Assembly (NCBI GenBank): GCA_029260335.1
Contig: JAJDDL010000458.1
Span: 1-13,727, forward strand
Source of the DNA: Phycisphaerales bacterium
Lineage (GTDB): Bacteria > Planctomycetota > Phycisphaerae > Phycisphaerales > UBA1924
Direction of reading: 5' to 3'
DNA length: 13,727 nucleotides
In this document: positions 1 to 7,711 of the stretch, in pieces
How the letters are laid out: the number at the start of each line of letters is the position of its first letter
Position numbering within the stretch: position 1 is the stretch's first letter
The notes under the pieces: model-generated
What the model was told of the DNA's origin: nothing
The model's database searches: none
The model's input: only the letters and a program-made list of their open reading frames with translations
Translations under genes and position numbers: made by a program

Positions 1-280
1 CCGCACACACCGTGAGGAGTGTCATGGGGCTCATTGAACTGAGGAATCCCGTTGCAGTTGCGGGGTCGCTTGAAAGTCCATCCCCCGCGACTTGCACCTC
101 AACCACGCGATCGAACACGAACTTCAAAGGCCACGGTGCAAGCACGCGAAACGCGACTTCCAAGAACATGGCGGCGAATGAACCCGCGAGCATCAAGCGA
201 TAGGGACGCAATGCAGGCAGGAACCGTCGAATGACGCTCCACAGGCTCGGGCCACCGATCTTGTCAGCTTTGCGGCTCAT
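1..280 (-). CDS. ABC exporter, N-terminal fragment (continues past left edge)
   Basis: Reading leftwards from the ATG at 280 gives 93 codons without a stop up to the window edge. The N-terminus is short and basic, with RRFLPALRPYR just before a hydrophobic helix (about residues 27-50, LMLAGSFAAMFLEVAFR). The segment APWPLKFVFDRVV follows, then a loop, and a second helix begins at the edge (MSPMTLLTVC). This is the usual opening of an exporter-type ABC half-transporter (MsbA/PglK-like permease-ATPase fusion). The nucleotide-binding domain would lie outside the window. The start overlaps the TGA of the upstream glycosyltransferase as ATGA (277-280), and an AAGGGG-like ribosome site lies just ahead. 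Its place at the end of a glycan operon suggests export or flipping of a lipid-linked glycan. That substrate is inferred from context only. Confidence 0.75.
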   Translation of the reverse strand, partial: MSRKADKIGGPSLWSVIRRFLPALRPYRLMLAGSFAAMFLEVAFRVLAPWPLKFVFDRVVEVQVAGDGLSSDPATATGFLSSMSPMTLLTVCA

Positions 281-1467
281 GCGGCCCCTTCCCGCGCTGC
301 AACTGGATCCCGAAGGTCCTTGGCAAGGGTAAGGATACGAGCGGCCACGGAAGTCCAGCGGTGCTCGCGAAGGGCGACCGCTCGGGCTGCCTCGCCGAGC
401 GATCTGCGGAACTCGGCGTTTTCGATGAGGCGCGAGAGAGCCTGTGCCAGGGACGCGGTGTTGCCGGCGTCATAAAGGAGTCCGGTTGAGCCGTCGTCAA
501 TCACCTCTGCGATCTGGCCGATGTTGCTCGCGATGATCGCTCTGCCGGACGACATGTACTCGAAGAGTTTCAAGGGCGAAAAGTAGAAGCCGTCCAGTGC
601 GGGATAAGGTGCCACGGCGATATCCATGGACGAAAGCCACGCAGGGATATCCGAGGCGTCGACCGCTCCGGTGAGCGTGACGGACAATCCAAGTGAGTGG
701 CTGGCACACTGCTCCTCGATCGAATCACGTTGGGGGCCATCGCCAACCACAACAAGCCTGAGCTGAGGATCGTGAGCGCGAACGATCGCAAACGCGTCGA
801 TGAGCGAGGCGACGTCGTGCCAGTTGCGCAATGAGCCAACGAACCCGATGCGGATTTCTCTCGGGTCGTGCGTCATCGCCGGATGCACGTCCGGGCTGAG
901 CCGATCGGTGTCCACCCCATTGGGCACGACGTGCAAGCGATCTCGCGAGACTCCTGGGGCGTCGGCCAAACGCTCGGCGAGCGGGTCCGAGACCGCCAGG
1001 ATCGCAGAAGCCGCCGCGAACGTGACTTTCGCGGCGGTCTCGGCTTCCTGGATCAGCGCCAGTTCGCGATAGCGTTGTTGTTCGTCGATAAGCGGTGCAT
1101 TGACCTCGAGCAACCCTGGCACGCCTGCTTCTCTCGCGTGGACCATGCCGGCGGTCGCGAACAGGGCTTGCCGCTCGTACACACAGTCGTATGCCCGCTG
1201 GTTCAAGTGCTCACGAACCTCGGCATTGGATTCAATCAGAAGCCGTTCACGCTCAAGCCCGCTGGTTCCCTTGAGCGAAGAGACTCGATGCACAGGCACC
1301 GAGGCGAGATCTGCAGGCGCATCGCCTCCCAAACGCCGGGCGATGATCTCGACCTCAGCACCTTGGGCGAGCATTGCCCGGACAACCTCACGCACGTGGA
1401 TCGAGCCGCCTTTCCGGCCGAAAATCGGCACGCCGGGGTCTGTGCAGACGTACGCCACCCGCATCAT
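277..1467 (-). CDS. GT4-family glycosyltransferase (396 aa)
   Basis: This is a GT-B fold enzyme that probably transfers a sugar from a nucleotide donor to a surface glycan in the cytoplasm. The N-terminal Rossmann half starts RVAYVCTDPGVPIFG with a GG loop and GSIHVREVVRAM. The hinge contains VVPNGVDTDRLSP, the C-terminal half opens with IRIGFVGSLRNWHD, and VVVGDGPQRDSIEEQ follows. The donor-site segment is FYFSPLKLFEYMSSG, then EVIDDGSTGLLYD. The first Glu of the usual E-x7-E motif is Tyr here, a variant I associate with FSPLKLFEYM-type GT4 enzymes. The frame stays open to 1710, but that extension overlaps the preceding gene and is not protein-like. I chose the ATG at 1467 because it overlaps the upstream TGA as ATGA and has GGAG seven bases ahead. 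Acceptor and sugar are unknown. Confidence 0.9.
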   Translation of the reverse strand: MMRVAYVCTDPGVPIFGRKGGSIHVREVVRAMLAQGAEVEIIARRLGGDAPADLASVPVHRVSSLKGTSGLERERLLIESNAEVREHLNQRAYDCVYERQALFATAGMVHAREAGVPGLLEVNAPLIDEQQRYRELALIQEAETAAKVTFAAASAILAVSDPLAERLADAPGVSRDRLHVVPNGVDTDRLSPDVHPAMTHDPREIRIGFVGSLRNWHDVASLIDAFAIVRAHDPQLRLVVVGDGPQRDSIEEQCASHSLGLSVTLTGAVDASDIPAWLSSMDIAVAPYPALDGFYFSPLKLFEYMSSGRAIIASNIGQIAEVIDDGSTGLLYDAGNTASLAQALSRLIENAEFRRSLGEAARAVALREHRWTSVAARILTLAKDLRDPVAAREGAA

Positions 1468-2681
1468 CGTGCTCCGACCGGCGAACGCTCGCACAGGATT
1501 CGGCGAAGCTCGCCGGTGTTTCGGTGGATATCGAACTCTCGCTCCACGAGAGAGCGAGCGTTGCGTGTGATCTGTGAAGCAAGATCGCGATCGTGCATGA
1601 GCTTGAGCATGGCTTGGGCCAGTTCCTCGGCAGATCGCTCGGCAACCAGCAGGCCGGTTTCTCCATCGTGCAAGATCTCGGGGATGCCCGTGACCGGTGT
1701 CGAAACGCAAGGCGTGCCGAGCGCCATCGCTTCGAGCAGCACGGTGGGAAGTCCGTCTCGGTTGCCATCGTCACCCACGACGCACGGGGCGGCGAGCATT
1801 GACGCGTCACAGACTTCCTTCCGAACTACCTCTCGCGCGAGCGGTCCGGTGAACTCGACAAAACCCTCGAGACCGTGTCCCTGGGCTCGGGCCTTGAGAG
1901 ACTCTCGCAGATCTCCGCCGCCGATGACCTTGCACGTGAACTTGTGGCCCTGCTGCACCAAGAGCGAGCAGGCATCGACGAGCACGTCAAATCCCTTCTT
2001 CTCGACGAGCCGTCCGACGGCGACGATCTTCGTGGGATCGCGTTGGCTTGTTGAGCATGGAAACTCGTCGAGGTCGATGCCGTTGTAGATGCGAGAAACG
2101 TTGTCCGCGTCCTCGCCGAGAAGATCTTGCAGGAACTGGACGTTGAAATCGCTGACAGTGACGATCGCCGCGGCGTCGCGTGCCTTGCGCCGGAGATCAT
2201 CCTGGTCCACGCTCTCGTGGAAGATGTCCTTGGCGTGTGCGGTAAACGAATAGGTGATCCCGGCCATGCGAGCGGCGAGCCTTGCAATCGTCGTTGCCTC
2301 GGTGGCGAAGTGCGCGTGCAAGTGCGAGATTCCACGCTCAGCCGCTTGGTCGGCAAGCCTGACCGCCTGGTAGTAGACCCAGGGGTTCGGCGGCTTCTTG
2401 AATCGGAGGATCGTGTCGTCAGGGGCGAGAGAGTTACTTGCGCGAATCAACGCCTCGCCGAGGGTGCGGGCATCTATCGACTCGTTGGGCAGATAGGTGA
2501 CCGGCGCTCGAACACGCGTCACGTCCGAGTGGGTCGCCGATTCCTTCGGGTCTCGAAGCGAGAAGATCTCCAGGTCGAGCCCGGCTTGCTCATGTGCCAG
2601 GATCTCGTTGAGAATAAAGGTCTCCGAGAGGCGCGGATAGACCTTGAGTACATATCCAACCCGGGCTCTTTCAACACTCAT
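1464..2681 (-). CDS. GT4-family glycosyltransferase, WcaL/colanic-acid-like (405 aa)
   Basis: The N-terminus carries the signature YPRLSETFILNEILAHE (about residues 15-31), typical of exopolysaccharide GT4 enzymes related to colanic-acid WcaL. Further along are HLHAHFATEATTIARL, SFTAHAKDIFHE and the hinge segment IYNGIDLDEFP. The C-terminal donor-binding half starts KIVAVGRLVEKKGFDVLVDA. The donor motif is DGLPTVLLEAMALGTPCVST, with Asp in place of the first Glu of E-x7-E, then GIPEILHDGETGLLV. The length is normal for the family. The start ATG overlaps the stop of the upstream gene as ATGA (2678-2681), and its own stop overlaps the next start in the same way (1464-1467). Translation of all three is therefore probably coupled. 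No Cys-rich or membrane segment is seen, so it is likely cytosolic or peripheral. Sugar and acceptor cannot be told. Confidence 0.92.
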   Translation of the reverse strand: MSVERARVGYVLKVYPRLSETFILNEILAHEQAGLDLEIFSLRDPKESATHSDVTRVRAPVTYLPNESIDARTLGEALIRASNSLAPDDTILRFKKPPNPWVYYQAVRLADQAAERGISHLHAHFATEATTIARLAARMAGITYSFTAHAKDIFHESVDQDDLRRKARDAAAIVTVSDFNVQFLQDLLGEDADNVSRIYNGIDLDEFPCSTSQRDPTKIVAVGRLVEKKGFDVLVDACSLLVQQGHKFTCKVIGGGDLRESLKARAQGHGLEGFVEFTGPLAREVVRKEVCDASMLAAPCVVGDDGNRDGLPTVLLEAMALGTPCVSTPVTGIPEILHDGETGLLVAERSAEELAQAMLKLMHDRDLASQITRNARSLVEREFDIHRNTGELRRILCERSPVGAR

Positions 2682-3925
2682 CGCGCACCTGCCACTTCGC
2701 CCTCAACCTGTCTATCGCGCACAGTTTCATCAAAGAGGCGGCACAGGCGTCCGACGCCGCCGAAGTCGATCGATCGCGACGCCGCCGGCACGCCGCGGGG
2801 CGGATCCGAGAGCCACGCCGAGAGAGAGGCCGGATTCAAATCGTCCGGATGCATCATGTCCACGAATCCCAAGGACGCGAGTCGCTTCGCTCGGATCAGT
2901 TGTTCTGTTCTGGGGCGCGTTCGCGGCACGATCAAGGCCCGCTTCTGGAACGCGAGAATCTCACAGGTCGTGTTGTATCCGCCCATGGCAACCACGCGAT
3001 CGGCGCAGCACAGCAGTGGCAGGGGATCGCTCACAAACTCGATGACCCTGGTGTCCTTGCGCTCTGCGGCGAGCGATCGGAGCTTCGCCTGGTTGACCGC
3101 CGGCAGCCGGGGGCCTGTGACGAGCACACGCCCCGAGCCGGGAGGCGGGTTGGAGCGTAAGAAGGCCTCGGCGAGTGGGAGCCCATCGCGCCCGCCACCC
3201 AAAAGGCAGAGCGAGATCGGGCCTTCGGGCAGATCCAGCTTCCGCGAGCGTTGGTTATCTGCCGGATGGGTTGTGGGCACATCGCGAGGGTTGAGATAGC
3301 CCGTGTAGGATATTTTGCGTTTGACCGAGTCTCCGAAGTCGTATTCCTTCGCCGGGTCGTAGACGCGTCGATCGCCGTAGACCCAGATCGCGTCGTAAAA
3401 CTCGTCCACGGCTTGGGTGCAGTTCCCCTTCTTCCACTCGCGCTTGACCGACTCGGACTCATCGAGAATGTCGCGCAGGCCGAGGATCAGTCGCGTGCCC
3501 GTTTGCCTGAGCATCTCAAGCGAGGGACGCAGTTCCTCAAGCACACCGAGCGGGAGTTTGTCAACTATGAGTACGTCCGGCGCATAGGAATGTAGTGCTG
3601 CGTTGAGGGTCGCCGAGCGAACCTGCGTAATCTCCCGAACAGAGAGATTCATCGATCGAGGCAAGTACCCACCCATGGAACTCTTGGAGAGGGAGGGAAG
3701 GGTGAGGCAATCGACGCCGCGTGGCAGGGGATACGCGGCGGTCTCTCGTAGCCCCGATATCAACAGAGCGTTGACATTGCGTCGGTGGGCAAGGAGCGAA
3801 CGAGCGATCAAGAGGTTGCGCTTTAAGTGCCCGAGCCCTTCGCCGTCGTGAGAGTACAGCGCGACGCGCCAAGGTCGGTCATAGCTTCCGCGTGTGTCGC
3901 TCGTGTTCTGTGAGACTTTGATCAT
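2678..3925 (-). CDS. MurG-like predicted glycosyltransferase, COG4671 type (415 aa)
   Basis: This is a GT-B glycosyltransferase resembling the predicted group COG4671 and the GT28/MurG C-terminal domain. After about 16 variable residues the first domain begins WRVALYSHDGEGLGHLKRNL, a glycine-rich acceptor/lipid-side loop. Next come DVLIVDKLPLGVLEEL and RLILGLRDILDESE. The second domain opens SLCLLGGGRDGLPLAEAFL and ends in the donor-site motif ADRVVAMGGYNTTCEILAF with RTRPRTEQLIRAKRL. I take the ATG at 3925 as the start. The frame runs open to a TTG at 4021, but those 32 residues look less conserved, and neither start has a clear ribosome site. The stop overlaps the next start (ATGA, 2678-2681). 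A gap of about 186 nt separates it from the sulfotransferase, so it may have its own promoter. The family role is poorly known; glycan assembly is inferred from neighbours. Confidence 0.85.
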   Translation of the reverse strand: MIKVSQNTSDTRGSYDRPWRVALYSHDGEGLGHLKRNLLIARSLLAHRRNVNALLISGLRETAAYPLPRGVDCLTLPSLSKSSMGGYLPRSMNLSVREITQVRSATLNAALHSYAPDVLIVDKLPLGVLEELRPSLEMLRQTGTRLILGLRDILDESESVKREWKKGNCTQAVDEFYDAIWVYGDRRVYDPAKEYDFGDSVKRKISYTGYLNPRDVPTTHPADNQRSRKLDLPEGPISLCLLGGGRDGLPLAEAFLRSNPPPGSGRVLVTGPRLPAVNQAKLRSLAAERKDTRVIEFVSDPLPLLCCADRVVAMGGYNTTCEILAFQKRALIVPRTRPRTEQLIRAKRLASLGFVDMMHPDDLNPASLSAWLSDPPRGVPAASRSIDFGGVGRLCRLFDETVRDRQVEGEVAGAR

Positions 3926-4111
3926 CGATTTTAGTAATGCAAACCGAGTGCCACTAGTGAACCGGTTGGGATCCACGGATTTGGTGAAGAACTTGATTCT
4001 TGCTGGGCCAGGTCCGGCCAAACCAAGCCCGATCGTGGCCAGTGTTCTCCACCGTGGTTATGTGGGTGGGCGATTACGCTACCGCCGAGCGGAGCAAGAA
4101 CCCGGACCTGA

Positions 4112-5053
4112 TCAGACGCTGCTGGAGGAGCCAACCTTGGCCTCCAGCCACCAGTCCTGACAACGATTGGCCACCTCACGCGCTTCGTTCGGGATGAAGC
4201 TGTGGAGACGTTCAAAGCCGAGAGATTCCAACTCATCGCCCGCGATGGCTTCGAAGACCTGCTGGTCTCTGAGCGACAGATCGTTGCGCCAGTTGCGCAG
4301 ACCCTTGGTCGGCGGAAGCCACGCGGCCTTGGCAGAGAGGCCGTCCTTGGCGCGCTGTTTGCCCTTGTGATACTCCAGCATCTGACTCTGAAATGGCAGC
4401 CCAAGAAACTCGGTGATGCCGCGCAGTTCTTTCTCGGGCTGGTCCACAAGGGCGTCATAGCGAACCTCTCGGTAGTGCTCGGCTCCAAGCTCCTGGCCAT
4501 TTTGTCGGCCCAGGCGTATGTCCCTTCGCCACCACAACGCACCCACTGCGATCGGCTCCTCGCCGTGCATATCAAGCTTGGCGGCACCCTTGCCCCAATC
4601 GCGAATAGAGAGCGCAACCTCGCGTCCGTCCCTAATGAGATGGATGAACTTCACCCGAGGAAACAAGGCGAAAAGCCGCGGGATATGCCTGCAATACCCG
4701 GGGCTCTTCTCGCCCGCCAGAGGCTTATCACGAAGCCTCGCGTACTCGCGATAGAGGCCGCTGACGAACTGGGAGTAGGTCTGTGCGCCATGCCTCGCGG
4801 CTTCGATCGACTCGGCGGGCAGCTCAAGTCTCTTGAATCGAGGATGGGCGTTGACACGCGCTATGAGCTCATCGGTGAGCGGCGGATCCATGCCGATGGG
4901 CTGATCCATGATCACGCGCGGGATGAACAGCGAGTCGTACGCAACCGCGAGAGAGGGATGCGCATCGAGCATCCGCTGGAGCATCGTCGTGCCCGAACGC
5001 TGGCAACCGATTACGAAGACGAACGGGTTCGAGGTGGGGCTGTTCAAGCTCAC
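4112..5053 (-). CDS. PAPS-dependent sulfotransferase family protein (313 aa)
   Basis: It transfers a sulfuryl group from PAPS to a hydroxyl or amine acceptor. The 5'-phosphosulfate loop is near the N-terminus (VFVIGCQRSGTTMLQRML, about residues 12-29). The 3'-phosphate motif is VKFIHLIRDGREVALSI (about 134-150), preceded by the GEKSPGY segment common in these enzymes. The Arg-Asp-Gly-Arg core and the Trp-rich middle (ALWWRRDIRLG) match the Sulfotransfer family, and the length is typical. The frame is open to a GTG at 5122. I chose the GTG at 5053 because AAGGAG (5063-5068) sits nine bases ahead and the protein then opens SLNSPTSNPFVFVIG, as relatives do. It has no signal peptide. It is the first gene of the glycan cluster in transcription order, so the likely target is a surface glycan or glycolipid. 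Sulfation of a small molecule remains possible. Confidence 0.88.
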   Translation of the reverse strand: MSLNSPTSNPFVFVIGCQRSGTTMLQRMLDAHPSLAVAYDSLFIPRVIMDQPIGMDPPLTDELIARVNAHPRFKRLELPAESIEAARHGAQTYSQFVSGLYREYARLRDKPLAGEKSPGYCRHIPRLFALFPRVKFIHLIRDGREVALSIRDWGKGAAKLDMHGEEPIAVGALWWRRDIRLGRQNGQELGAEHYREVRYDALVDQPEKELRGITEFLGLPFQSQMLEYHKGKQRAKDGLSAKAAWLPPTKGLRNWRNDLSLRDQQVFEAIAGDELESLGFERLHSFIPNEAREVANRCQDWWLEAKVGSSSSV

Positions 5054-5062
5054 GAAACGGTG

Positions 5063-5068
5063 CTCCTT
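5063..5068 (-). promoter_or_regulatory. Ribosome-binding site that fixes the sulfotransferase start
   Basis: The minus strand reads AAGGAG, then nine bases, then GTG at 5053. None of the upstream in-frame start codons, including the GTG at 5122, has a comparable site. This supports the shorter 313-residue protein. Confidence 0.7.
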
Positions 5069-5291
5069 CGCACGGGGTATGGCCTTGGCTCCGCCAACTC
5101 GACATGTCGAGAGCTTGGGCACCTTTGGAGTTCATGCAAGCTGGATGCCATAGCCGTGATACATTCAACTCGATGACAGATTCATAGGACTTGCTCGGGC
5201 GGAACCCTGACCGGCACGCCGTTTGCAATGACCACGACATCAAACGAAGGCCGCCGGTCTGCGTATTTGCACCCGCAGGAGAGATGGAACC

Positions 5292-7379
5292 ATGATCAAT
5301 CAACGAGTAAGCACCGCACTATCCCTCACTCTCACTGCGGGGCTCGCCTGTGCACAGCCAGTTTGGACCGGCCTGGGTGACGGCGCATCGTTCGCTGACG
5401 CAGCCAACTGGTCGCCGCAGAGCGTTCCCGGCCTCAACGACGTAGCCACATTCGACTCCGTCGGCGGCACGGTCACGTTTGGCCAGAGTCGGACCACGCT
5501 TGGCCTGCACATACGCGACACGACCGTTGCGCTCGACCTCGGGTCGAACAGCTACACCCTCACGAGCGACATTCTGCTCGGCGTCAATGCGGGAAATGTC
5601 GCATCGCTGACAATACAGGGTGGTACGGCGAGTGCGGCGGTCACGAAGCTCGGCGATCTTGCGGGGTCTTCGGGCGAAATTCTCGTCTCCGGCGCGAGCA
5701 GCTTCTGGAACTCCACGGGCCGGGTCACGATCGGAAACTTCGGCGCCGGCTCGGCGACCCTCTCCGGTGGCGGCAAGGGCACGGGCGGAACGCTCGTCGT
5801 CGGCGATGAGACCGGCGCCTTAGGCGACATGACGATCACCGGCACCGGCACGACATGGACGAGCACCCTGGAGGTTGCGGTCGGCAACTTTGCCCATGGC
5901 ACGCTCACCGTCGAGAACAGCGGTCGCATGACCTCGCCGCTGGTGTCCATCGGCGACGAAGTGGGCGCTGAGGGTGAGGCCACGGTGCAGACCTCCGGCA
6001 TTATGACGGCTACGAGCGAGCTGTTCGTGGCCAGGAATGGCCTGGGCTCTCTCACCATCAACTCCGGCGGTTCGGTCTCGGGCAACTCCCTGAAGATCGG
6101 CGACGATCTCGGTGCGGTCGGTGATGTCACGATCAGCGGCGGAACACTGACGGTCAGTTCGGAGATGGCCGTCGGCAACGGCGGCGACGGCACGCTCACT
6201 TTGAACTCTGGGAGCCTGTCCACCGGCGTCACCAAGATTGGCGACGCCACCAACTCAAGCGGCGACGTGCTCGTCGATGGTCCCTCGGCGACTTGGACCG
6301 CCGCTGGTGCCATTCTCGTCGGCAACAACGGGCTTGGCACCATGACGATCCAAGGCGGCGCGTCTGTGACTTCAACGCAAGGATTCGTCGGCGATGACGT
6401 GAACGGGACGGGCGTCGTTGACATCATTGGGCCCAACTCGAGTTGGAACACTGGCCAATTCTTTGTCGGCAACTTCGGCAATGGGACCCTCACGGTTTCC
6501 GGCGGGGGCACGCTCTCGAGCGCGACCAGCCGCATTGGTGACGACACCGGTGTTGGCGCCGTCGTGATTGATGGGCCGGGATCGACTTGGACCGACACCG
6601 CCGACCTGGTCATCGGAAACCTGAAGGACGGATCGCTCACGATCAGCAACGGCGCGGTCGTGTCAGCGGCATCGGCTGTCGTCGGCGATGAGCTCAGCGC
6701 CAACGGCATTGTTCGGATCGAGGGCTCGGAGTCTGCCTGGGACGTGAGTTCGACCGTGGATCTTGCGCTCTCCGGCACGGGCTCGGTCACGCTCGTCGAT
6801 GGAGCGCAGTTGAGTGCCACGCTCCTCAACGTGGGCATTGCCGGGGCCTTGCAGGGCGATGGCGAAGTTGTCGGCTCAGTCGCCTGTGCCGGAACGACGA
6901 GCCCCGGCGAGGCAACCGCGGGACTACTTCACATCACGGGCAGCTACACCCAGCTCCCCGGCGCGATGCTCGCTATCAACATCGACGGCCCCGCACGCGG
7001 CATCGGATACGACGCCATCGACGCGGGCGCGGTGCTCACGCTCGGCGGAACACTCAACGTCACGCTCGACAACGGGTACGACGGGGTCGGCGCAAGCTTC
7101 ACGATTCTGGATGGTTCCTCACGCTCGGGCACCTTCTCGTTGGTCAATCTGCCCGAGGGGTTCACGATCGAGTACCTGTCCGATCGCGTCGTGCTGCACG
7201 GCCCCGAAGCCGATTGCCCCGCCGATCTCACGGGCGATGGCCAGATCGACGCCGACGATTTCTTCATGTACCTCGATTTCTTCGCCTCCGGTGACTCGCG
7301 CGCAGACATCGACGGCAACGGCTCGATCGATGCCTCCGACTTCTTCGGATACCTCGATCTGTTTGTGCTTGGCTGTTAG
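5292..7379 (+). CDS. Secreted T5SS/PEP-CTERM-associated repeat protein with GC-type dockerin end (695 aa)
   Basis: This is an exported surface or matrix protein. A signal peptide covers about residues 1-21 (MINQRVSTALSLTLTAGLACA, likely cut after Ala). A segment like WTGLGDGASFADAANWSPQ follows, then about eight tandem units of roughly 48-55 residues (about 110-510). Each unit has the pattern G-[DE]-x-x-[IV]-x-G ... W ... VGN-x-G-x-G-[TS]-[LM]-T-[IV] ... [IV]-GD[DE], matching the T5SS/PEP-CTERM-associated repeat and predicting a right-handed beta-helix. An autotransporter-like domain follows (LLHITGSYTQLPGAML, LGGTLNVTLDNGYDG). Residues 645-695 hold two EF-hand-like motifs (DLTGDGQIDADDF, DIDGNGSIDASDF), each followed by FFxYLDxF, and the chain ends FVLGC. 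An AGGAGA ribosome site lies nine bases before the ATG. No enzyme motif is seen; adhesion or a structural role is inferred. Confidence 0.93.
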   Translation: MINQRVSTALSLTLTAGLACAQPVWTGLGDGASFADAANWSPQSVPGLNDVATFDSVGGTVTFGQSRTTLGLHIRDTTVALDLGSNSYTLTSDILLGVNAGNVASLTIQGGTASAAVTKLGDLAGSSGEILVSGASSFWNSTGRVTIGNFGAGSATLSGGGKGTGGTLVVGDETGALGDMTITGTGTTWTSTLEVAVGNFAHGTLTVENSGRMTSPLVSIGDEVGAEGEATVQTSGIMTATSELFVARNGLGSLTINSGGSVSGNSLKIGDDLGAVGDVTISGGTLTVSSEMAVGNGGDGTLTLNSGSLSTGVTKIGDATNSSGDVLVDGPSATWTAAGAILVGNNGLGTMTIQGGASVTSTQGFVGDDVNGTGVVDIIGPNSSWNTGQFFVGNFGNGTLTVSGGGTLSSATSRIGDDTGVGAVVIDGPGSTWTDTADLVIGNLKDGSLTISNGAVVSAASAVVGDELSANGIVRIEGSESAWDVSSTVDLALSGTGSVTLVDGAQLSATLLNVGIAGALQGDGEVVGSVACAGTTSPGEATAGLLHITGSYTQLPGAMLAINIDGPARGIGYDAIDAGAVLTLGGTLNVTLDNGYDGVGASFTILDGSSRSGTFSLVNLPEGFTIEYLSDRVVLHGPEADCPADLTGDGQIDADDFFMYLDFFASGDSRADIDGNGSIDASDFFGYLDLFVLGC
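7191..7376 (+). other. Region encoding the GC-type dockerin anchor
   Basis: The last about 55-60 codons encode two dockerin-like calcium loops with Asp/Asn at positions 1, 3 and 5 and Asp at 9 and 12, each trailed by FFMYLDFF or FFGYLDLF. The protein ends in Gly-Cys. Phycisphaerales proteins with this end are known under the name GC-type dockerin domain-anchored proteins. A terminal Cys suggests covalent or lipid attachment, which is inference. Confidence 0.8.
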
Positions 7380-7385
7380 TCTCAA

Positions 7386-7520
7386 TCAAATCGTGAGCTT
7401 TGCGACGATTCCAGCGCGGATCTCCGAGGGAAGGTCTGCCCATGCCGCGACAACCGCGGCGAGCGCAGAGTCCTCAAGTGCCTCGACGGCCTGGCCCGCC
7501 GTAGAATGCGGTCTGAATGC
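7386..7520 (-). pseudogene. Protein-like C-terminal tail, possible gene remnant
   Basis: On the minus strand the frame ending TGA at 7386 has about 40 codons of convincing amphipathic-helix composition (VEALEDSALAAVVAAWADL, PSEIRAGIVAKL). Further upstream the same frame runs backwards through the tRNA-like element and the hairpin and is no longer protein-like. I have a general impression of similar tails (ALAxVVAAW...LPxxIRAGI) at the ends of planctomycete recombinase or other mobile-element proteins, but I cannot confirm it. No body of such a gene is left here, because the SPW-like gene occupies the upstream DNA. It could also be a chance open frame. Confidence 0.3.
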
Positions 7521-7552
7521 GGGAGTGTGTCCGTGAGTTCTTTGTTTCCAGT

Positions 7553-7609
<57 letters not shown>

Positions 7610-7620
7610 TCAACGACAAA

Positions 7621-7646
7621 CAGGGGCCGGCAATTGCCGACCCCTG
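7621..7646 (-). terminator. Palindromic hairpin, terminator for the SPW/UDG transcript
   Basis: CAGGGG-C-CGGC, loop AATT, GCCG-A-CCCCTG forms a 10-bp stem with one C/A mismatch. On the minus strand it is followed by TTTGTCGTT. It lies 65 bases beyond the stop of the SPW-like gene, so it fits as that unit's terminator. It could also act on the plus strand behind the tRNA-like element, but no T run follows there. Confidence 0.6.
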
Positions 7647-7711
7647 CTCTACTTGGAAGCGTTTCGAACACGTCCTCTCAAGCTGGGGTAGCCCCGAGCT
7701 GGTTTCGGACT

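Noticed and set aside
1468..1710. 81-codon N-terminal extension of the first GT4 protein
   Set aside because: It lies wholly inside the preceding gene and has Arg/His-rich, non-conserved content. The ATGA overlap and GGAG site point to 1467.
868..2088. 406-codon plus-strand open frame opposite the two GT4 genes
   Set aside because: Arg/Ser-rich composition with no motif; a shadow of the GT4 genes in GC-rich DNA.
5552..6838. 428-codon minus-strand frame opposite the repeat protein
   Set aside because: Pro/Ser/Val-rich mirror of the tandem repeats. The plus frame has signal peptide, repeats and anchor.
7444..7460. GCCGCG-ACAAC-CGCGGC stem after the dockerin gene as its terminator
   Set aside because: Only 6 bp and no T run on either side; it lies 65 bases past the stop inside the protein-like tail.
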